From NCBI RefSeq assembly GCF_022965805.1, contig NC_133116.1, positions 1,426,001 through 1,490,000 on the forward strand: a stretch of 64,000 nucleotides of DNA, written 5' to 3'. A program made the position numbers and the translations under genes. The notes under the pieces are model-generated. The model was given only the letters and a program-made list of their open reading frames with translations, searched no databases and was not told the origin of the DNA. Positions 1-13,083 of the stretch are shown one piece after another (position 1 is the stretch's first letter; every line of letters begins with the position of its first letter). This DNA is from Primulina eburnea. Lineage: Eukaryota > Streptophyta > Magnoliopsida > Lamiales > Gesneriaceae.

Positions 1-434
1 TTAGATTTGAATGTAAGAATGAATCTAAAAAAGGTATGCTCCCGCAGTCAGGATTGCTGCTTGTATATTTCCAATAAAAGGTGTACTTAAAAAATAAAGC
101 AAGACAATACATTAAGATAGATCCAACTTTGATGAATAATATTTAGTAGACCGAATTCCAAAATAAGTCCACTTATCGGAATACTTTGCCTATTTTCCCA
201 GCTAAATATTACCAAGGAATATTGCAACCTGTAATAAATGGAAAACTGAAAATTATATAATCTAAATCAAATTATAGATGCTACAAAATATATAGTTTGT
301 ATTTCACAAAAATTAAGATACAGTGCCACGTACATAACAAACCCTTTTTTCGGATATCAATTCCATGATCTTCCTCGATCAACACATAATGCTGTATATA
401 TGTTTAACTTGGAGAAAGAAACTACATAATGTTG

Positions 435-3400
435 CTAGTCAAGAAGAGATCCACCCACACCTAGAAAATCTATGAAGGGAACATTCTTCTTTTGGACTGA
501 TATTTCATCAATCTGATGCTTCGTATTCGGTCTCGATTTATGTAGATGACCAGAATTTTCTCCTATATGTGAGAGAGCCCTATTATTGTTAAAGGAATTA
601 AATACTGCTAAATCCTCATATGCACCAAATATCCAGAAATTGTTCTCGTGATTTGAACTATTTGACGTAGAACTAAAAAATTGGCCTTTTCTTGCCAATG
701 AGCCGAGAGAGTTATAATAAGGATATGATTTATAATTAGTAGGCAACAAAAGGGGCAAACTGGAGGATGATCGGCCGTGTAGTTCGGAAATTCCACCATT
801 CTCGAAGCAGATTCTCTTGCCAGAACCCTCTTGGATTCCTGAATTCTTTGGTCGGAAAGCATAGTTAGAGGACGGTTTGGCGTAATTTATTGGAGGATTA
901 AGATCTTGAAATCTATTTTTCTTGTGAAAAAACTTGGAATTTTCTCTTTGCTTTCTAGCCATGATCACATGCCAATGATTCTTCACTGCATTATCAGTTC
1001 TACCTGGGAAAAGCCTGGATATAAGTGCCCATTTATTGCCATGTAATCTGTGAGCTGCTAGCAATCTTTCTTCTTCTTCTTCTGAAAACGGCCTTCTGTT
1101 TATTCTTGGATCGAGCTGATTAAACCATCTTAATCTGCAACTCTTCCCTGCATATCATATATGCAATTGATCAACATGTATGTATCATAAATTCTCGAAA
1201 CAAGTGTATATATATATATGAATATATTGATACAGATGCAAAAATTTTCGAGGTCGTGAAAATTAATTACTAGTTAACAAATTCTGAGTCATATGTTTCA
1301 TATCAAATTTGTTTATAATTAGATTTCATCATTGGACTTGAAGAGTATCTCAAAGTGATAAACATAAAAAGCAATTGAAAGAGCTTTTTGAGAAAAATTG
1401 AGAGTTTCTTTATATAAAGTTGAGATATGAAAAATATTGAGTGAGTGAAAGTTCTCTTGTAAACTTTCTCCATAGAATAAATTTGCTGCTCTCTTTCCCG
1501 TTGACGTAGGCAAATTGCCGAACCATATAAATTTCATGTGACTCATTTTTCATTATTTTCTCACATATATAATTGTCTATAAGATGCATCACATCAAAGT
1601 TCAACAAATTGGTGTCGGAGCTTTGGTTGTAATTTTATCTTGAATTTTAAAGTATGCTATGAGATTTAAGCTCTAGCTGATCTTCTATATCAGAAACTAT
1701 ATTCTTGAGAATATTGCCTAAAGTAGGATTGGTATTGAACTTGTCTAATATGTTGCTGGAATTATGGAAAGCACAAATTTCGAGGTGGAAAAAATTAACG
1801 AAACAAATGACTTTATAACCTTATGGTGGGTAAAAATAAAAGCTCTACTGGTCATCAAGATTTAGCAAAAAGGCTTGGAAGGTAGAGTGAAGCTGCCAGA
1901 ATCTCTGTTCGCAGCTGAGAAGGATGAGATTATGGATAAAGCACAAAATGTAATAATGTTGCGCTTGGCTGATGAGGTTCTATGAGAAGTAGCCGAAGAA
2001 GATAGAACAACAAAAGTATGGTCGAAAATAAAGAGCTTGTGTATGACGAAGTAGCTCACCAATTGATTGTATTTGAAAAAAAAGATTATACACTCTTCAA
2101 ATGTATGGTGGAAAGTTCATCAAAGAATATCTCGATGATTTTAACAAATTATACTTGATCTAAAAAGTATATATGTTAAAATCGAGGACGAAGACCAAGC
2201 CATTATAAATTATGCTATGCTATTTACCAAACTCCTATGATAATTTCATCGATATTATGATGTACAAACGTGAAACTCTTACTATGGAAGAGGTTAAAGA
2301 TGCTTTAAATTCAAATGAGTTGAAGAAAAAAGTATCGGAAAATAAAAATAATGGCTCAACAGAAAGTTTGTTTGCAAGAGACAGAATGGAAATAATAAAT
2401 TGAGATAGTGGAAAGAGCAAGTCTAGGTCTAAATCTAAATTCACACCTAGAACATTCAAGTTGTATCAATGTAAAAAAGAAGGGCATTTTAGAAGGGATT
2501 GTCAAGAGCACAAAGGCATTGGAAAAGAGAAGACCTATGATTCTAGAAATTATATAGCCGTAGCAGATGACAATGCAGATGTTCTTACAGTTTTTGAACA
2601 TGCATGATTCAGGCGATGAATGGATCCTTGATTCATACTGATAATATACATATGTCCCCGTAAGGATTGGTTTGCAACCTATCAATCCTTGGATGAGGGA
2701 ATGTCCTTTTAAATAACAACAAAGCATGTAAAATTGTTGGTAAAGGCACAACAAGGATCAAAATGTTCGATGGAATCATGAAAACTTTGACAAATGTCAG
2801 ACATGTTCCAGAATTGAAGAAGAACCTGATATACATGGGTATGCTATACCATAATGGCCGGATATACCTTCAAATGAGAAGATGGAGTCATAAAAATTTC
2901 AAGAGGCCGTGCCCTAATTGTTATGAAAGGCAAGAAAACTAATGGAATCTATATACTAGAAGGAAGCACTGTTACTGGATCTACTGTTTGTTTCATGAAT
3001 AGTTGATTATGATGTCATCAAAGTATGACATATGCGTCTGGGCATATCAGTGAAGAATCTGGCGGAACTAAGTTATAAGCAAAGACTATTTTGTGGCTAG
3101 ATACTAAAAAATTAGACTTATGTGAATACTGTTTATTCGAAAAACAGTCTCGAGTGAAGTTTAACACATCAGTATATCGGACAAAGGGCACGTTAGATTA
3201 CATCCACTTTAATCTACGAGGTCCTCGAGTTTCTTCTATTGGTGGTGGCCGATAAATGTTAACCTTCATCTCGATGATTTTAACAAATTATACTTGATCT
3301 AAAAAGTATATATGTTAAAATCGAGGACGAAGACCAAGCCATTATAAATTATGCTATGCTATTTACCAAACTCCTATGATAATTTCATCGATATTATGAT

Positions 3401-5067
3401 GTACAAACGTGAAACTCTTACTATGGAAGAGGTTAAAGCTGCTTTAAATTCAAATGAGTTGAAGAAAAAAGTATCGGAAAATAAAAATAATGGCTCAACA
3501 GAAAGTTTGTTTGCAAGAGACAGAATGGAAATAATAAATTGAGATCGTGGAAAGAGCAAGTCTAGGTCTAAATCTAAATTCACACCTAGAACATTCAAGT
3601 TGTATCAATGTAAAAAAGAAGGGCATTTTAGAAGGGATTGTCAAGAGCACAAAGGCATTGGAAAAGAGAAGACCTATGATTCTAGAAATTATATAGCCGT
3701 AGCAGATGACAATGCAGACGTTCTTACAGTTTTTGAACATGCATGATTCAGGCGATGAATGGATACTTGATTCATACTGATAATATACATATGTCCCCGT
3801 AAGGATTGGTTTGCAACCTATCAATCCTTGGATGAGGGAATGTCCTTTTAAATAACAACAAAGCATGTAAAATTGTTGGTAAAGGCACAACAAGGATCAA
3901 AATGTTCGATGGAATCATGAAAACTTTGACAAATGTCAGACATGTTCCAGAATTGAAGAAGAACCTGATATACATGGGTATGCTATACCATAATGGCCGG
4001 ATATACCTTCAAATGAGAAGATGGAGTTATAAAAATTTCAAGAGGCCGTGCCCTAATTGTTATGAAAGGCAAGAAAACTAATGGAATCTATATACTAGAA
4101 GGAAGCACTGTTACTGGATCTACTGTTTGTTTCATGAATAGTTGATTATGATGTCATCAAAGTATGACATATGCGTCTGGCATATCAGTGAAGAATCTGG
4201 CGGAACTAAGTTATAAGCAAAGACTATTTTGTGGCTAGATACTAAAAAATTAGACTTATGTGAATACTGTTTATTCGAAAAACAGTCTCGAGTGAAGTTT
4301 AACACATCAGTATATCGGACAAAGGGCACGTTAGATTACATCCACTTTAATCTACGAGGTCCTCGAGTTCCTTCTATTGGTGGTGGCCGATAAATGTTAA
4401 CCTTCATTGATGACTACTCAAAGAAGGTTTGAATATACATCTTGAAGCATAAAGACGAAGTCTTGTGTCTCATTTTTCATTATTTGCTCACATATATATT
4501 TTTTTACAAGATACATCACATCAAAGATATATGCATACATATATTTATACATATATACATGAGCTCAATCTAGTTTTATGATTCTTGATGCTGAATGGCC
4601 TCTCGTAATACTTGTCAAGTGTCACAAAATTTTTAAATACACGATGCGATTAAATTAAAAACGAAAAATTGAAAATTAAAACAAATTGGTGAATAAACTT
4701 GTATTCCAAAAGTTCCCATGAAGAAAACTAGCTAGCCACCCTAATCCCAACTCCTCACCTTCATTCATAATTCAAATTAATTACTGTTTAGAATTAATCG
4801 TAGTTTTTATTTAGTAGGTCAATAATGACCTAACACAGGATCTCTAAAAAATGGATTATACCCTAGCTAAACAACATGAAATAAACACTTAATTGGTGTA
4901 TATATACCAGATCTTCCTTGAAGCTTTTCAGCGATGGAATTCCAGTTTTGGGGACCATATTGAAGAACAAGTTGCCGAAGTTTATCATCTTCAGCAGGTC
5001 TCCAGTGCCCCCGATGACAAGTAGTATTCCTTGTATCATCGCTCGAACCACCACAAGTTTCATCCAT
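435..5067 (-). CDS. R2R3-MYB transcription factor, subgroup 21 (MYB52/54/105/117-like)
   Basis: DNA-binding transcriptional regulator, nuclear. Two coding exons: 5067-4908 and 1147-435. The donor after 4908 (GT at 4907-4906) and acceptor AG at 1149-1148 join in phase 1 to rebuild a Gly codon, giving 290 aa. Repeat R2 starts at about residue 20 with the regularly spaced Trp residues W22, W42 and W61. R3 follows, with GNKW, FPGRTDN and NHWHVIMAR, the hallmark of the MYB52/54/56/105/117 group. Near the C-terminus IDFLGVG matches a tail motif I associate with this group. The ATG at 5067 was chosen because it is the first in-frame ATG before R2; an upstream coding exon cannot be excluded. Relatives act in secondary wall, boundary or meristem regulation, but the exact orthologue cannot be named here. 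The 3.76 kb intron is inflated by a copia element in the opposite orientation. Confidence 0.9.
1270..4526 (+). mobile_element. Decayed TNT1-like Ty1/copia retrotransposon in the MYB intron
   Basis: Plus-strand order: an LTR-like segment ending near 1606, a primer-binding-site-like stretch at 1610-1621 (TGGTGTCGGAGC, close to the initiator tRNA-Met complement), a gag start at 1764 with many stops, a gag middle ([14 protein letters not shown]), a zinc knuckle ([11 protein letters not shown]), a protease-like WILDS region, a GAG-pre-integrase region ([14 protein letters not shown]) and the start of integrase ([10 protein letters not shown], near 4405). The rest of pol is deleted. Only a 58 bp end of the right LTR remains (4469-4526), matching 1542-1599. 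The left limit is uncertain because I could not find a clean terminal TG or target duplication. The reading frames are broken, so it is non-functional. Confidence 0.8.
2131..4407 (+). repeat. 1.14 kb tandem duplication inside the intronic copia element
   Basis: 2131-3269 and 3270-4407 are head-to-tail copies of the same gag-to-integrase segment. I counted about seven substitutions plus one single-base deletion (GGG versus GG near 3048/4180), so the copies are over 99% identical. The junction at about 3269 joins the integrase part directly to the gag middle, sharing only a few bases (CAT/ATC). Confidence 0.93.
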
Positions 5068-5089
5068 AGATATATTCTTAGATGTCAAC

Positions 5090-8000
5090 CTATTACAGAA
5101 AATTCTCGAAGATTTACTGAAAAAACGGGTGCAAAAATTTCATATATTGAGAGATCACGAGTAGGGAAAGTAAGCAGTAATGGAAACGCAAAATGGATTG
5201 GTTGAGTTTCATTTAGACGTGTGGATATATACTTGAACAGTAACTTGTTTGCTTGATTATTTTTGCACCACAAAATGACTTTCCTCCATGTTGAAAGACT
5301 CTTTCTTTCACTGATGGCACGTCATTGGTTAAAAAATTGTTACTTTGTGTTAAAAAAATTAATCTTATTATCTAGATCATTCATTAATTCTTTGTAATAA
5401 TGTGTTATCCAGAATATTATAGGATAGATTTTTTTACTGTAATTTTTTTGGTAATATTGTCCATTCAAATTTTGTTTTTCAAAATATATAGCTTTTAATT
5501 TAAAAATTGCTGAGAAATGAAACAATTTTTTTTTTTTGTAAATGTAAAAAAAATACCAGTTTACTGCTCAAAAACTAAATTTTGGCCATTTAGAGAACTG
5601 AAGGTCATCTATTTATATAGACAAACTTACACGTCCAACTTTATAATTTTTCCATTTATTTTATAGCTACAATAATATTTAAAAATTAATAAAAACGAAC
5701 CTTAGATAATTTAAGAACCAAAGTGATTATTGGCATTTTTTTATCTGATAAATAAAAACCATCTAATTGGATTAAAATTTTGCGCATGATCGCAGATCAA
5801 AAAGAGATTTGGGAATTAAAAATGCATACGTTCAATAACGTATATAGCCGGTTGATGTTAAAATAAGATTTTGAGAACAGTGTGAATTCCATTTATATAA
5901 CACATGAAATCACAATTATTTATTAAGAAAGAGCAGAAGAAATCAAAATTACGAAAAAGAAATGAAAATCAAATGGAAAAATAAGTATTTACCTTGAATT
6001 CGAAAAATTGCATGGAAAGATATAAGAAGGAAAAATATGAAGAAAAATATCATGAACATTAGAGATCTAGGAGACTGCAGCAAATCGAAGATTAGACGCT
6101 TAATTTGATTTTCACAGATGATATATAAGCCAATTTGCTTGATATATGATTGTAAGGCTTTTAAATCTTAAGAACTCAACATCGAGAAAGTGATGAGAAA
6201 TTAATTAAAAGCCTTGAGATTTTTAATCGTTGTTAAGGTTGGTGATCTCTCCATATATACATATACACGAAAAGTATAACATTATTGAATGCAATGTCTC
6301 TTTACTTTAAAAAAAAAAGACATATTAGCCTTAATCCTTATGTAATTAATGGGGGATTTGATTTTTTTTAAAAAAAAGGAGATAAAAGGACTAAATATTA
6401 TTTAATGCAATTAGTTAACATTTTGCACCTAATTAGTTTAGCATGTTTAACATCTTTTCGTGGTTGTAAATAGTAATTTCTTTATCTTGGGATGGATGAT
6501 TTATGAACGTACTGTAAAAATCAGATAAAAAATTAATTAATTAATTAATTTACATTACATAATCTTAACTTCTTCGATCTGTGAAAATGTTCGAGTGATT
6601 CAAAAGTTTTAATTCATTTACTAATTTGGGAGAATTTCTCATATCTTTTGGCTCGTAAAATTAACAAATTTAATTCAAGAACGATTCAAATAATTGCGAA
6701 ATTAGTAGTATTTTTGTGACGTTAGAACCAACGGCCGCTATCTTACGGCACGCACTAGCTATACAGGTAAACCATCGGTCTGACGCAGTAACCTTCAAAC
6801 CATGCTAATTATGTAGATCACACTACATGGCTTGCTCGAGAAAGTGTTGGTGGGATAATTGAAAATTAGTAGTACTATTTTAGTTAGTAGTTCTCTTGTA
6901 TAGAATCGGCAGATGTAGATGGCAAAGGAATTAAAAAACAAATGAAAAAAAAAAAGTTGATTTCTTAACTGAATGATTATTCAATAACCCACGAAATTGA
7001 TGGCATGCCTAGCTCTCATATTGTTTTTTATGTATAAGATGTAGTTTATATATTAACGTCACAAATTGTCAAGCATAAAACAGTGCATATAGGGTGGTTG
7101 CAAAATCGGTGTCAAATTCTTAATTAATGTGTGGTGAAATGTCTTTATATTATGGACATTGCCTAATCAAGTTAACAATGTTCTCCTCACACTGACTTTT
7201 ACTTCTTAAAATTTTCTAATTTTACAACTAAGTATGACTGCTACAAAGTATAATTATTTTATGTACAAAAAAAAGAAGAAGATATAACTCTCTTTTACGA
7301 CACACGGGGAAAAGGGTTAAACGTACGTGTTTAGAACAAATATGGAACATAAATTAATTGATAACCCCTAATGGTTAAATTTATTCTAAACATGCTAAAA
7401 GTATTTTTTTTAGTAATAAAATGGTTTAATAGCTTATTTATTCTTATATTTAGTTTAATATAAATTTAAGTGTTTAAGATGTCCAGATATATCAATTATA
7501 AAGTCTTCAGAGAAAGAAAACGAAAAATGATTGTAATGGAAAATTAATTAACAATAAATGAGTGGGAAAATTAGATGATGAGGGAAAAATCATGAAGAAA
7601 GTGTAATTAAATGGGATAAAATGTTATATGTAGCGGGATCGATCATTAATTTGGAACAAAACTCATTTTATTTTAAAAAGATGAGATTGCGTTCTCATAA
7701 ATTTTCAATTAAAAAATCCATAAATATTTTTTTGTAAGAATATAACTTATAATGTTGAAGAAATAATTAAGTTTTAAAATGATATAAAAACGTCGGGTTA
7801 CATCCATGCTCTTAATTTTCTCATTAATATTTTCAGTTGGTAACTACAAATCTATATATCTATCTAATTTCGAACCTCCTAGCTATACGTATGTAGAGTG
7901 CTAGCCAAGAAAAAAAACTAGGGTTCATGAACTTTATATATCCAATGGTAAATTAAACCCGGATCAATTCATTTCCCTTAACTTGGCCTCGTTCTCATGT

Positions 8001-8500
8001 AGCTAACATTAATTTTATAAGCATCTAAAAAATATAGTCGACACGAAAACGTTCAGATTTTAAATTTTTTTATTTGAGGGATTCACCAGAGATATTAGTG
8101 ATCATGCTTCTATTTATGAAGAAGATGGAAAGGTTTGGAATAGCTTTCAATTAAGTTCCAACCAAAGTAAGAATATAAATGGATTTCATGGAAGTGCATG
8201 TCGTTGTAATGAAAACAATAATATACCTTAAAAAATTTGTACATTTCACCTTTACAAGAAAACCTTGTATAGCAACACAGCAACCGACACTGATAAATCC
8301 TCGGCAATCAAACTTTGATTAATACTATCTATCCATGCTTCCCTTGCTTGCCTCTATTTTTTTCCTGTAAATACGAAGTGATTCGATAATAGTTTTTCAT
8401 ATGATGATCGTTAATATCTGCAATCAACTGAAATGATAGTACGTAGCCTATTTATGTGATCTAGACAAAGGCGATCGAGCATGCTTTAGTGTGGCTGCTC
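5090..8500. other. A+T-rich intergenic DNA upstream of the MYB gene
   Basis: No gene is supported here; the reading frames are short and low in complexity. It includes homopolymer runs (5526-5538) and a TTAA microsatellite (about 6530-6551). The part next to 5090 should contain the MYB promoter, but I see no convincing TATA element. Confidence 0.6.
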
Positions 8501-8511
8501 ATGCATGTGTG

Positions 8512-9200
8512 TAGGGGTGGACATAGTTTGGTTAAAACCGAAATAACCGTTTGGACTGAAAAAATCGGTTTAAATGGTTCGGTTTTATCGTTTTTTCGGG
8601 TAGTTACGGTTTCAAAATTAAAAAAATTCGATTTCTCGGTTCGGTTTACGGTTTTGATCCCGAACCGACCATATTATATTTAACTATAGGGCTTTTTGTA
8701 TAATGAGCTAATAAATGGGTCTTAATCACGTGACAAGTCCAATATGGACAATTGGAAGTTCAAATTGTTATAAGCTCATACTGTTAAATGTATTGAGATT
8801 TGAGATGCATATACATTTTGGAGTCTGAGAATTGGAATTTAATGACTGTGTATCATTTTATTGAAGAACTGCTGTTTGAAATTGTATATCAAATTGTTAT
8901 TGAAGCTTAGATTGTTAAGTCACAAGTGTATTGTAATCGTATATGTTCTACTCATCTACTATTATTGTTTTTTTTATATTTATTGTATCAAGCAAGCATC
9001 AAGTGATGTATAATTTTATTTCTTAACAAAATATTATAAAACCGTATATAATCGACCATATAAATGAACCGTATGATAAAAAAAAAAAACTGAACCGAAC
9101 CATAATAAAATGGTTTGGTTTTGGACCAGATATATTCAAAACCGAAAAACCGAACCGTTATAGAGAAAAACCGGACCGAACCGACCGACTCTCATCCCTA
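8512..9200. mobile_element. Non-autonomous hAT-type DNA transposon, 689 bp
   Basis: Termini are inverted: TAGGGGTGG at 8512 and its imperfect complement ending CATCCCTA at 9200. The subterminal regions are rich in GGTTCGGTTT/AAACCGAACC motifs in opposite orientations on the two sides. An exact 8 bp direct repeat, CATGTGTG, flanks it at 8504-8511 and 9201-9208, the target-duplication size of hAT elements. No transposase frame is present, so it would need a helper in trans. Confidence 0.87.
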
Positions 9201-9754
9201 CATGTGTGTGTTTATTATTATAAAGGTTGTCCATTGATCTCTACTTTTTTCGATCATGGTCTTTTTTCACTAGAATGTTGACGGTGCATCGTCCGTCGGA
9301 CTTTTTGGTCCATACCACGTCATCAATCAAGTGAACAAAATGACTAAAATTGAAAATTAGCTCGTGAATTGTCTCACAACATGACCCAAAAAAAAACGTA
9401 CAAGAGAGAAAAAAAAAGTAATTTTCTCCATTTTTCATTCTAAAGACTTATTCATCCATCACCGATCCATGATATTTACCGTACCACTTCTTGAAATCGT
9501 ACATAGGAATTGAAACTTATAATTTCTAAGATCAACTAGATTTAATTGTTTTATTAGCATAGTGTTGAAATTGAAGAAGAAATGGTTTGGCGGGAGGAAG
9601 AATCTCCCATTTTCTGTAACTGTCTTATTGAAGAGTATGAATGTGTTTGTTTTACAAGCAACTAACTCAAACCTATTTATACTAAAGGAGAAGAAAACGC
9701 TAACAACTAAAATGTGATTCCTATAAATTACAATTACAACTTTAAGACTCCCCC

Positions 9755-12700
9755 TCAAGCTTGGAATAAATCCAGCATTCCAAGCTTGGACGTTAGGTAC
9801 TGATGTTGGCCTTTTCCCAGTGCTTTGGTTAGTAAATCTGCTGGTTGTTCTTCTGTGGAAACATGAGACGTTTTGATCAACTTGTCACAAATCTTCTCTC
9901 GTACCAAATGACAATCAACTTCGATGTGCTTTGTTCTTTCGTGATACATCGGATTGGCTGCAATGTGTAATGCAGCCGTGCTGTCACAATAGACCATCAC
10001 TGGAAGTGTTAATTGCATCCTCATGTCCTTTAGGATCCCAACTATCCATATTATCTCACACGTTGTGTTTGCCATTGCCCTGTATTCCGCTTCACCTGAA
10101 GACCTTGAAACCGTTGCTTGCTTCTTGGTTTTCCATGACAGCAACGAATTTCCGAGCTTAATACAATAGCTAGTGGTTGATCTTCTTGTCATGGGACAAG
10201 TTGCCCAGTCGGAGTCACAATAAGATGATAAAGACAGAGAACTTTGGGCAGATAATAAAATTCCTTTACCAGGCGAAGACTTTAGATACCATAGCACTCT
10301 CAAGGCTGCCTCTAAGTGTGATGACTTTGGATTATTCATGAACTGACTTAATGTCTGTACAGCGTAGCATATGTCAGGCCTTGTAATGGTGAGGTATATA
10401 AGCCGACCAATTAATCTTCTATACTCACCAGCATCGTCTAATAAAGGATCATTAATGGCAACTTTCTGTGCACTGTCATCAAATTCCTTCGAAGTAAGCT
10501 TAATATTTTGATCCATTGGAGTTTCACAGATCTTAGCTCCTGCTAAACCCGCATCTGATATAAGTTCCAGAGAGTATTTCCTTTGATTCAAACATATTCC
10601 TTCTTTGGATCGAGCAACCTCTATACCAAGAAAATATTTTAATGTCCCCAAGTCCTTAATCTTAATATTACTTGTGCAAGTGCTTCTTCAATGTCTCGAT
10701 CGAGATCTGATGGTTACCTGTGATCACTATATCATCAACATAAACCAGTAATATGGTAATAAAACCTTGTTCTTTTTTGATAAACATTGAGTGGTCATGC
10801 TTGGATTGTGAAAAACCAGCTCCTTTCATGATGGAAGCAAATTTGATGTTCCATTGTCTTGATGCTTGTTTAAGTCCATACAAGGAATTTAGTAGCTTGC
10901 ACACCTTAGTCCCTTCGAACTCCCCCTGTCTTCGAAGTCCCTTGCAATCCTCCCCCTGTCTTCGAAGACCTTGAGGTAACACCATATAAATTTCCTCATC
11001 CAGATGGCCTTGAAGGAAAGCGTTTGTGACATCCATTTGGTATAAGGGCCACTGAAACATGGCAGCAACGCTAAGAAGACATCTCACAGTAATGATCTTG
11101 GCTACTGGAGAAAACGTGTCATGAAAATCAATGCCATAGAGCTGAGTGTAGCCTTTGGCAACAAGGCGTGCCTTATAGCGATCCACACTACCATCGGAAT
11201 GATATTTAATCTTGTACACCCATTTATTGCCAATAGGGACCTTTCCTAATGGTAGATCAACTATCTCCCATGTATGATTTTCGGCTAGTGCTTGCAGCTC
11301 AATATCCATAGCAGAGAGCCAACGGGGATCAACAATTGCCTCGTGATAAGAAGTAGGTTCTTTCTGGGCAGTGAGTTGGGAAAGAAAGGCATTATAAGAT
11401 GGAGACAACTTGTCATAAGTGAGGTAATTAGATATGGAGTGTGGAGAAGAACCAAACGAGCATATGTAGTCTTGAGACCAAATTGGAGGTCTAGGATTGC
11501 GAGTGGAACGACGGGGAGGACAAGTATCTGGAATAGTAGCTTGTGTCTGTGACTGTGAAGGTGGTGAAAAATCAATAATGGGGGAATCAGAAAAGTCAGT
11601 TGGTGGTGGAAAAATAGGCTCACACTGAGGGTGATTGGATAATGGAAAGATAGTTTCATGAAATACAACATCCTGTGATATAAAAATACGTTTTGTGGTT
11701 AAATCTTGGACTTTGTATCCTTTTTGGGAGTTTGAGTATCCAAGAAAAACACAGGCGCTAGCACGAGGAGAAAATTTATCTCTCTTTGGTAATGTAGAAA
11801 CATAACAAAGACAACCCAAAATACGGAGATGAGAGTAAGAGGGAGGGGTACCAAATAAGGCTTCAAACGGTGTCTTATTTGATAAAAGATGTGTTGGGGT
11901 ACGATTGATAATGCAAGTGGCAGTGAGGACACAATCACCCCAGTACGTATCTGGAAGAGAGGCTTGAAATTTCAAGGAGCGAGCAACATCCAGGATATGA
12001 CGATGTTTACGCTCCACAAGGCCATTTTGTTGGGGAGTATAAGGACATGAACTTTGATGAATAATACCCAAAGAATGGAATAAATTTGTGCATTCATGCT
12101 GGAAAAACTCCATTGCATTGTCTGTCCGAATGACTTTAACAATGGTGGAGAACTGAGTTTGAGTGAAAGCTAAAAAACGCTTAATCACAGGAAGAACATC
12201 TAATTTGGAATGCATTAGGTAAACCCAAGTCGCTCTCGTATAGTCATCTACGATGGTTAGAAAGTATCTCTCCCCATTGTATGTGGGTGTATGGAATGGT
12301 CCCCATACATCCATATGAATCAATTGAAAGATAACAGATGATTCGACTGATCTTTTATTAGGAAAGCATATGCGAGTTTGTTTAGACAAAGGGCAGATGT
12401 TACAATGAGAGAAACCAGAAATATTTGGCAAAAAATGTAGCAATTTCATTCGAGTCAAAGAAATATGTCCTAAGCGTTGGTGCCACAAAGTTTCTTGTGA
12501 TATAGCAGTGGTCTGTGTATTATTTACAGCTGAAAGTAATGAACTAAACAAAGGAAATTGAGAAGCATAAGATGCAGAGGTAATTTGTGTACCCGGGAGC
12601 TTCAAGCTTGAGTTGTCTAGATAGTAAAGTCCCTTCCTTTCTCTACCAATCCTCATGATCTTCCCATTTGAGAGGGCCTGAAACACACAAAATTGTGGGA

Positions 12701-13080
12701 AGAATGTGACAAAACAATGGTGATCTTTGGTGAATTTAGAGATGGAAAGAAGATTATGATGAAATTCTGGTACAACAAGGACATTAGTGAGGGCAAAGGT
12801 TGGATTGACAGGGATAGTTCCAAGGTTACTTAATTTTGGTGGTGCTACCTTTTGGCAATTGTATTGAGCCCGTGACACTTACATAGGATTTAAGATTATG
12901 TGGCAATCCATTAAGACCAATCATATGGTCATTAGCACCTGAATCAAGTATCCATTCAATGTAAGGAGAAGAATTTCCAGTACCTGCCATGTTTGCATTG
13001 GCTATATTTTCTTCACCAGTCACTTGCTCCTTGGCAAGAAGCTTCAGAATGGCAGCATATTGTTCTTGTGAAAAAAATGA
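9755..13080 (-). pseudogene. copia pol remnant (protease, integrase, RT, RNase H) with frameshifts
   Basis: Three frames in series. 13080-12826 holds the protease active site (ILDSGANDHM). 12878-10668 holds the GAG-pre-integrase HxxxH..CxxC motif (HQRLGH..CNIC), the integrase D,D,E core (DVWGP, DNAMEFF, NGLVERKHR) and reverse transcriptase with YVDD. 10651-9755 holds the RT end and RNase H (YCDSDWA, SSGEAEYRA, LLTKAL). Frames break at about 12840-12875 and about 10655-10675. A short in-frame tandem duplication encoding GLRRQGE twice lies at 10920-10973, just before KVCKLLNSLYGLKQ. The polyprotein cannot be made in one piece. Confidence 0.85.
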
Positions 13081-13083
13081 TCA

